From Macrotrachela quadricornifera (taxonomy: Eukaryota > Rotifera > Eurotatoria > Philodinida > Philodinidae), in assembly GCA_022393335.1 (NCBI GenBank), contig JAJEKB010020331.1, positions 298,191 to 362,190 on the forward strand: a DNA stretch of 64,000 nucleotides, given 5' to 3'. The notes beneath the pieces are model-generated. The model worked only from the letters and a program-made list of their open reading frames with translations. It searched no databases and was not told the DNA's origin. Below, piece by piece: positions 56,839 to 64,000 of this stretch (the stretch's first letter is position 1; every line of letters starts with the position of its first letter). A program made the translations under genes and the position numbers.

Positions 56839-57855
56839 TAAAAAAGAATTTTGTTTTGACCTTTTTATAAGAAGATAAGATAATCACGATATTACTTTTG
56901 GATACATCTAAATATTATTCCATATTACTGTCAGACATGGGCCAACTTTTTGGTGACTCGACTCGACTTAAACATACTTGTCTTAATTATGATGAAGACA
57001 CGTAATTTTTAGAGAATCTTTATTTTATTTAAAGATAACAAGACAAATGAGAAAATAATGATACATTGATTGATTGAGATCGTAATGTCTTCCAACTTTT
57101 TCATATTATTCTAATAGAAAATTAAAAATATACTGTCATATTTTTTTACATTGATTGTTCAACAGCGGTGAATAAAGGCATTGAATTTATCATGAATTTT
57201 TTCGATCTGTATATCTTATTCTTTTATGAATCATTTGATAGATGTCGCTCTCAATAGGTGGTAGAAAAGAATGTCTCTAAATTACGATTCTCTGTCAAGT
57301 GGAATTTTGTTGGTTGCATAAATTAGTTAAAATGTTTTTAATAATAATGATTCATCATATGTAAATAAAACGTTTCTTTTTTTTTTTGGTTAAATTTTTA
57401 TATTAACTATACACCAGTGTGAATAACGTCGTACATTACTTACCTTGTGTTCACACATATGTTACACATGAATGATTCTCCTTTCGGCATGTGTTTCTTT
57501 TTTTTCTTTCAGTTTGTACATCGTTCATTTTATATGATTACCTTCAGCAAGGTAAATGAAGGTGGTAACATAAATGTGCAATCAATTTGTTTTCTTTCTT
57601 ATTTGATATCGTCCATACTGTAGTATTAAATGGTGATCATTGTAGTGATATTTTTCGTATGTTTGTATTTTTAATAAAATTATTTTTGTAATTTATTTAT
57701 TCGTTTATGTATAGAAACAAACGATTAATTTGTTATTCGTTGATACGACTATGATATCGGTTGGCAATTTCATCTGATTTGTAAGTAAAGTTTTTCTTTC
57801 ACATCATTTGATAGAATTCGATTTAGTGATTATGACAAAACCACTTTTTTTTAAT

Positions 57856-59536
57856 TCTCAGAAAATACTTTCTTCTGATTGAAATATTTGGAAGAAGTCG
57901 TTTTTAAGAAAATATACAAAGTTTTCTTCTTCATTCTTCTTTCAGATTTAGTATCAAGGACTGAATATAGAAAAGTTGTTAAATTGACTATAGATTGATT
58001 TTGTAAACCTATCTAATTTTTCTACATAAGTCTTTTCTCTGTCGAGAAAAATCGTTTTTACGAAAATCGAAGAAATACAAGAAGGTCATTACTAAATAAA
58101 ATGTTTATTTTTTATTCAAATGATCTGAAAATTTATTCATATTAGTAAAAATAAATGACGAATCTTCAAAGCATACTTTGGAGGTCTCTGAAAAATATTT
58201 TATCGAAAACCGTACTGTAACGGCGTGGGATAGTATCATGCATTTATTCTTCGAGATAAGTTGTCCTTGGTCAGATTTAAGGATTTCGCATTCAAGCAAT
58301 TCGTCCGATGATATTTATAAAATATATATTGATCATAATTAATTAAATTTTAAAGATAGGGATTGTGCTGATATGTACATGTTGAAACAACTTAGCACTT
58401 TGCTTTATATGTCGTTTCGTTACTTCAATACTACAATCGAATTTATATCTTTGGACTTGACTCAGTTTATTGATGACAAATACTATGAATTAATGGGAGT
58501 AAAAAAAACAAGTTGATGATGATTTGATAAAATCGGAGAGAAGTTGTAGTCTCGCGCTTCCAAAATAGGAAACGAATTCGGTTGTAGGATATGAAAGGGA
58601 TAGTGTAGTGAAACATCTCAATGAATTTATTAGTTATTTTTTTTTAACACATAAAAATTGATTACACAATTATGAATAGCGAAACACGTATGTGAAATAT
58701 TCCAGTCCAAAATCCTCATAGAATACTTAAATGTAAGCGTATTATACTTTTTTTTTTATTTATTCTTGTTAGTCTATCATAAGTCTACCTTTAAAAATGA
58801 TGATATTAGTCCGAAACGATGATTTTTTTTTAAAAAAGATACGCTACTTTTTTTCGAAAGGACGCGGATGTAGTCGTATGATATCTAATTTTCTCGTTTA
58901 ACATCCTAGCAGTTCATTTTTTGAACTTGGCAATAATGAATGCTGCTCATTGTCTTGTTAAACAAATCGAATATACTGATGAAAATAGTTTAGGTATACA
59001 ATTGTCCGCTAAGATTAAAATGTATGAAACATTTTCAAAACACTGAGCTATTCAAAATATTCATAGATATATTCCGTTTTATATAATTTACTCTTTTACT
59101 TAAGTCATAAAAACTTGAAATGTTAAGATTATATACTACCTTAAATATTAACCTGAAATAAACGGTGTTTTTTCGCTACGAAAGGGGGGGGGGGGAGTCC
59201 CCTTAAGTCAACTATATACTGAAGTTTCCCAAATATACTTTAGTCAACTTTGCAAAGGAGTAATACAATCACATCGTAAAATTAACCAAACATAAAAATT
59301 AATCTTCATTACAAGAATAAAACTGTGATTTTCAATAAAAATCGATCGATAGTTAATGGACCTGACTTGATTCGAAATATCATCACAAATAAAATTTTCA
59401 GTTTATACTCGATTCAGCAATTTTTCTATACTCTTACTTTGATACTAAATCTGAAAAAAAATTTTTTTTTTGCGAAACTAGAAGAAAGAATTGTATAGTT
59501 TTAAAAACGACTTTGTTCTTCTAGTTCAGAAAATAA
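57856..59536. repeat. Inverted repeat pair, ~125-bp arms, 1.4 kb apart
   Basis: 57856-57985 (agtcgtttttaagaaaatata and ttcagatttagtatcaa blocks) matches the reverse complement of 59408-59536. The interior has no recognisable transposase. A run of 12 G (59184-59195) lies inside. It could be a long non-autonomous element or two opposite insertions of a short one. Confidence 0.6.
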
Positions 59537-59590
59537 TACAATCGATCCTATCAATATGGGAAGCAATACCTACAAACTGATGAGAATAAC

Positions 59591-60178
59591 AGACGGTCGA
59601 AATATCGTCGATGGAAACCAAACATTGATGAAGAGATTCTCAAATTCTATAGAATTGCCATCGAGATAAGGTTTAGTACAAATGTCAAAACCATAACACT
59701 ACTAGAATAATAGTCAGTTGTATGGAGTGAAAATCATTCAAAATTTTAGTATTTTTTGAACAATGGTAACAAAAATTCGAGCGGCGACGGATTGTTCAAA
59801 TTGAGACTACTTTTGGATTTATTAAAAGCGAGATTTTTGTTAGTGTATATAACTGGTTTGGTTATTACATTCAACGAAACTATATTATCATGACGAGATA
59901 GCCTTTTGTTCAAACAATTTATTTCTTAAAAAACGCACAGATATGACGTAAAGATGTACAAGTTAGCGGCTACCAGTGGATACAACGGAAATTATGTAAT
60001 CTATATTGGTAAGCAAGATCTCACAGAAGGTCTTGAGCATGCTCAAACAGTATTAATGAATCTATTGGATAGTCTTTCAAGATGCTATCAGGTCGTAATA
60101 GTTTATAAGTTCTTTACCAGTATTTCTCTTGCTAATTGTTTGTTGAAATATGACATGTATCTTATTAGGACATTATAA
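59591..60178 (+). pseudogene. piggyBac transposase remnant (DDE_Tnp_1_7)
   Basis: One reading frame from about 59591 to 60178 gives a piggyBac-like protein in order: WKPNIDEEILKFYRIAIEI, then YxxxN-type spacer, FKLRLLLDLLKARFLLVY, a NETILS segment, LLFKQFIS, THRYDVKMYKLAATSGY, NYVIYIGK, VLMNLLDSL and KFFTSISLANCLL. The alignment is recognised by eye but the order and spacing match the family catalytic domain. At least five in-frame stops break it, so it cannot be functional. At the positions where the catalytic aspartates are expected (in the 'DE' segment and before 'NFFTS') the sequence reads NE and YK. The N-terminus, the C-terminal zinc finger and the terminal repeats were not found. Confidence 0.8.
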
Positions 60179-61468
60179 GAAATTGAAGGAAGACCAGACA
60201 CTGGTTTATCTGATCAATCATCAGCATATTACACATTTTTTGATTTACAAGAAAAGCTATAGGACAAGCGAAGTAACCATTGTATAGTTTCTCAAGATTC
60301 ATGTTCAATTTTCACTCCTTAATACACTCTTTGAGAACCTCAAATTTGGTCATAGAAAGTAATTAATTAATTTCTATTCTAGACGAATCATATCACTTTC
60401 AATGCGTAACCGTACCAAATAACTAAAACCAGCGTAATTTTGCACACAGTTGTCTTCATCTTCATCTTATTACGAAAATTATTGACCAGCGTCAATTGAT
60501 ATTTTCAATGCTTCAAACTTTATCCATTGTGCGTTCCAAACTTTATGCTTCTTGATTTATCGGCTGTATTCAAACTTTTATTTGGTAAAATAAAACATTT
60601 TTTTTCTATTTATTGATTAAATAAATTCAAGAAAATTTTGTTTTTTGATTATCGTTTATTTAGATCATATAATTTTTTACAAAGCAATCTATAATTCAAT
60701 TATTTTAACAATTCAATAATCTTCCAATCATACGAACACGAACGGATTTTGAAAGAATTATTTTTAAAGCATTCGATTTGACATCAAAACAGAATATTTT
60801 CATATTGAATTTCATATACGAAACTTATCCGAATTTCAACATGACAATGATATCTACATTTTTCTTTTTTGTTGATAAATTATTTCTTTTCAATAAAAAT
60901 TTTTATTAAAATCTATATAATAATTTTAAAGAAAGGAAAAAAATGTTTGCAAGCATCTTATACTATGATATGCTGTACTAAAGTCCAAATCATACATACA
61001 ATGCTGTCTGGTACATTGGACTTTTAATCCTTATAGTTCAAGAGTTCTCTAGAGATCAAAGTCAACAACGAGATTTTTACGCGTGCAAAGTTTGTTTCAG
61101 TATACTTCAATGTACAGACTTCGGTTAGTTTTATTTGAAAGAGAATTCCTTACCATTTCGGATGACGAAACTTCAAATATTTCCAAATTTTCTACAAATT
61201 CCGGGGTTTCTCTGACATTAGCGGTTAATTAATATATCCCTTTCCCTCATTCGAAGTACTATCCATGTGCCTATCGATTAAAAGAACACAGCTCTATCAA
61301 ATGTAGTATGTTAACAAAAACTTTGTCCAGAGATCGATCATTTCCATAAAAATCGATATTGAGAAAACCGCAAAAGAAGATTTTCTACTTTATTATTTTT
61401 ATTATAGATATGTAGTTTTCTATATTAATATAAAATTACATCATCATGAGAAATTTGATAACATATTA
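60179..61468. other. AT-rich intergenic DNA
   Basis: No gene or clear repeat is visible between the piggyBac remnant and the F-box/LRR promoter. Confidence 0.5.
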
Positions 61469-61480
61469 TATATAAAAGTG
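61469..61480 (+). promoter_or_regulatory. TATA box of the F-box/LRR gene
   Basis: tatataaaagtg, 86 bp before the ATG at 61567, is identical over 12 bases to the TATA region at 21871-21882. Confidence 0.55.
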
Positions 61481-61566
61481 ATACTTGAAAGATAAGAGAA
61501 TATTTTAAAACGCACATAGATACATTTTTACACAAAAAAAACGAACCAATATCAACATCTAACAAA

Positions 61567-62574
61567 ATGGTTTTATCATTACATACATTACCAATTGAAT
61601 TAATTTATCAAATTCTAGACAATCTTGATGAATTAATCATTTTGCTATCATGTCAAAATGTCTGCAAAAGACTTGATGCCATTATAGATACATATCATCG
61701 ATATTAGGGATTTTTTAATTTTATCTAAATCTTTTTTATCACAAAACACAAAATATCTAAAAGAAAATCAAAAAAATGTTAGTAATCTTTAAATTACGCC
61801 AATGTGAGAATCGACTAGTATATTTTTGAATTTGGTCCTTTTTTTTCCTGATCAATTAGTATCTCTTTATTCATTCACATTTTCTTGCTGTATTTAATAG
61901 GCATTCACCAAAGTGGATCTTAGACGCCGTCAAATCAGTTTACACAAAGCAAAACATATTGCTAATGTTCTACAAAAAAACAAAGTAATACAAACATTTT
62001 AGTTTTTCTTCTTACGTAATTATTTTCTCACTTTTCAACTCAGACATTCACCACACTGAACCTTGACATAAATAAAATCGGTGATCAAGATGCACAATAT
62101 CTTGCCAATGCACTTCAACAAAATAAATTGAGACACTTACCATAAATATCCTTCTTATTAAATCATTCAATCGCTACTTTATACAGACACTTATTATACT
62201 GGATCTTCAACAGAATAAAATTCATTCCCAAGGAGCAGAACATCTTGCTGATGCTCTACAACATAATGAAGTAACACATGCACTTTAGTTCTTCTTATTT
62301 CAATAATCTATTCATCTTTCTGTTCAGACACTCACCACACTTCATTTGGCACATAATCGAATCTATGATCAAGGAGCAAAATATTTTATTAATGCTCTGC
62401 AACAAAATAAAGTAATAAAACGATTATAGTTCTTTTTCTTTTATGCTATCATCTATTCATTATTTTGCTTAGACGCTCATCAGATTAGATCTCTGGGGAA
62501 ATTCTATTAGTAATGATATGCAGCAGTGTTTGAAAGAAATGCTACAACACAATAATATACTCTGGATAAAATAA
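61567..62574 (+). pseudogene. F-box/leucine-rich-repeat gene, one repeat per exon, disrupted
   Basis: The first exon (61567 on) encodes LPIELIYQILDNLDE...CKRLDAI, an F-box-like domain, but hits TAG at 61705; sensible coding (DFLILSKSFLSQ) continues in the next frame, suggesting a one-base change. Five LRR units follow, at 61901-61984, 62044-62127, 62187-62270, 62328-62411 and 62473-62574 (with the stop). The first four are exactly 84 nt (28 residues) and phase 0, e.g. TLTTLHLAHNRI...GAKYFINALQQNK, the ribonuclease-inhibitor/NLR type of repeat. Introns are 60-61 nt except before the first LRR. The donor after the second LRR reads TTGAGA instead of GT, which should block splicing and leads to a stop. 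The intact ancestor would have been an F-box substrate receptor for ubiquitin ligase or an LRR sensor. Confidence 0.75.
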
Positions 62575-62917
62575 TCTGTGTAAAAAGTTTTCATACAGTA
62601 TTACTGATCAATTTTTTATCTATTTATAAGTTACCCGTAAAAGTCAAATGTAACCTAGTTAGAATAAGAGTTTCACATGTTTTCTCTACTTATGTATTTA
62701 GAATACTAAAGCAGAAATATTTTTGTCGAGTACTGTATTTATTCAATGTTGCTTTCAAATAACATGAATATCTGTGAAGTTTTTTTTCCTCTACAAAATA
62801 GAAATCGAATGTCACTGATTGAAGTTCAGTTAAAGTTGATCTATTTCGTTTTTATTTATTTGAATTTATAAAAAAAAACTGAAAGAAACTTCTCGTCTTT
62901 TATTTTATCTTGCCTCT

Positions 62918-63415
62918 CTAGATTTTGGCAACTTCATAAGCAATAGCTGTGGCGTAAGAATTTGGTTTTGGTTCTGGTGGACTTTGAAATTTGAGAATGA
63001 TCTGATAGTTTGAATCTGAATTTACAATGAGTTTCTTATCTCTTGTTGTCACTTCCTTCTCTTCATTATTGATGATTTGATAAATATTTGAGACGAAACT
63101 CGATAATACATCATTACGAAGATAGAGCTTATAAGCTTGACGTACAGATGTAAATGGTGTTTCAATGACAAGTGTCAGATTGTTTCGTGGAATTCCATAC
63201 ATCAAACTAATCGATTTACATTGGGCAGAGCTGGTGTTAGTAAAATTAAAGATTGCCGATACACAGTCAACTGGCAAACCAACAAAGCCTACACATTCAG
63301 AATACATCTCAACGTCAGCATTGCATGTATTTTTGACATCAGCATCTTTGATTGATGCTGCATTACTAACAACTATCGATACCGATATAAGGAGAAAAGA
63401 AATAGCAAATATCAT
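62918..63415 (-). CDS. Small secreted protein of unknown family
   Basis: 165 residues from the ATG at 63415. The frame extends to 63511, but the inner ATG is preferred because it starts a clean signal peptide (MIFAISFLLISVSIVVSNAA) and a TATA-like ctataaaaaa lies about 50 bp upstream. The mature part (about 145 residues) has four cysteines in its first half, two or three N-glycosylation sites (NFT, NTS, NLT) and a proline-rich end (SPPEPKP). No known domain is recognised. It is likely extracellular. No intron is needed; the 3' end is ordinary. Confidence 0.7.
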   Translation of the reverse strand: MIFAISFLLISVSIVVSNAASIKDADVKNTCNADVEMYSECVGFVGLPVDCVSAIFNFTNTSSAQCKSISLMYGIPRNNLTLVIETPFTSVRQAYKLYLRNDVLSSFVSNIYQIINNEEKEVTTRDKKLIVNSDSNYQIILKFQSPPEPKPNSYATAIAYEVAKI

Positions 63416-63460
63416 ATCGTATATGTGTAAATGACGGATATGATAAATCGTTGCTCGGTT

Positions 63461-63470
63461 TTTTTTATAG
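63461..63470 (-). promoter_or_regulatory. TATA-like box of the small secreted-protein gene
   Basis: On minus the sequence reads ctataaaaaa, 46-55 bp before the ATG at 63415. It lies inside the upstream extension of the reading frame, which argues that the extension is not translated. Confidence 0.5.
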
Positions 63471-63693
63471 AAGAGTCGATATAAGCACAAATAATAAGAA
63501 TATAACGTCATACAATGATAAAGACAAATATGAGAAATCGAGAAACTTGCACAGGTGCAACAATCATTACGTGGCTATTTATTTACATTTCATATAAAGG
63601 ATTACAACAAATTTATTAAAAGTCTAAATAAATATATATAAATACAGAAGAAGAATAACAGCAATATGTAGAAGAGGTTATCGAAATTCATTT

Positions 63694-64000
63694 AGGACAG
63701 TCTAAAAGTAGTGAAGGTAGTACTTTTTTTCTTACAGAAAGCCTTAAAAGAATTTTTTAATATGTTTCATTAAAAAAACAAAATATACCATAAGATGCAG
63801 CGTGAAAAGAGAAGACAGTTTATAAAGAACAATCACAGAAAGATGAGATAGAAACAAAAATCGTATTCGTGTTTTACCATAAGAAGTCTCGTTTTCGTAA
63901 TGTTCAAATTTGACAGCCCAGAATTCGTCCATTTTGAAAATAAAAAGTACAACTAGAAAAAAAATGATGTATAGTATCCAGATCGTCAAATTTCACATTC
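63694..64000. repeat. Dispersed repeat with AGGACAGTCT end, truncated by window
   Basis: It begins aggacagtctaaaagtagtg, like 25559 and 6796, and reaches the core aagatgcagcgtgaaaag at 63793, only about 100 bp in, so it has an internal deletion relative to the copy at 25559. The matching gtctcgttttcgtaatgttc block follows. The other end lies beyond the window. The minus frame 63744-63989 is hydrophobic and low-complexity and probably not a gene. Confidence 0.6.

Noticed and set aside
63416..63511. 32-residue N-terminal extension of the small secreted protein
   Set aside because: It would bury the signal peptide and covers a TATA-like box; the start at 63415 fits better.
63744..63989. Hydrophobic 81-codon minus frame at the window end
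   Set aside because: Lies within a dispersed-repeat copy; composition reflects T-rich DNA.

Overview
The window reads as nuclear DNA of a small AT-rich eukaryote, most likely a bdelloid rotifer. This is inferred from gene style and families, not proven. Real exons are separated by very short AT-rich GT-AG introns (54-141 nt). Single-exon genes belong to families expanded in bdelloids: a P-loop GTPase with a C-terminal zinc motif, an orphan rhodopsin-type GPCR, an ankyrin/ADP-ribosyltransferase, a DZIP3-type HEPN/TPR/Sel1/MYND protein, and F-box/leucine-rich repeats. There are no prokaryotic operons, CRISPR arrays, rRNAs or convincing tRNAs.

Layout. 1-17.6 kb holds almost no gene: it is a graveyard of inverted-repeat (foldback) elements, satellite-like GGATTCCTT repeats and one orphan exon. 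17.6-20.0 kb carries the GTPase and a membrane protein, both on minus. 20.6-22.1 kb has a decayed acetyltransferase-like fragment and the 5' end of a secreted Ly6-like gene cut by a 400-N assembly gap (22053-22452). 23.6-24.6 kb is a three-exon short-chain dehydrogenase. 29.4-34.4 kb has a caspase-like protease gene converging on a 1090-residue HEPN/TPR/Sel1/MYND gene. 34.6-36.4 kb holds two long hairpin elements, one with a perfect 8-bp target duplication. 37.5 kb is a GPCR and 44.5 kb an ankyrin-ART gene. 48.2-54.3 kb is a nearly full-length but broken LINE with poly-A tail and candidate target duplication. 55-60 kb has a broken unknown ORF, more foldbacks and a dead piggyBac transposase. 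61.6-63.4 kb has an F-box/LRR pseudogene (one repeat per exon) and a small secreted protein.

How the genes relate. They do not form a pathway. Several domains (caspase-like, HEPN, ART, GIMAP-like GTPase, LRR) are types used elsewhere in cell death, RNA or pathogen response, so an immune-like function is possible but inferred only. The strongest structural signal is the density of foldback elements: about fifteen in 64 kb, at least three of them hAT-like with 8-bp target duplications. Most of the rest is AT-rich intergenic DNA in which I see no supported gene.
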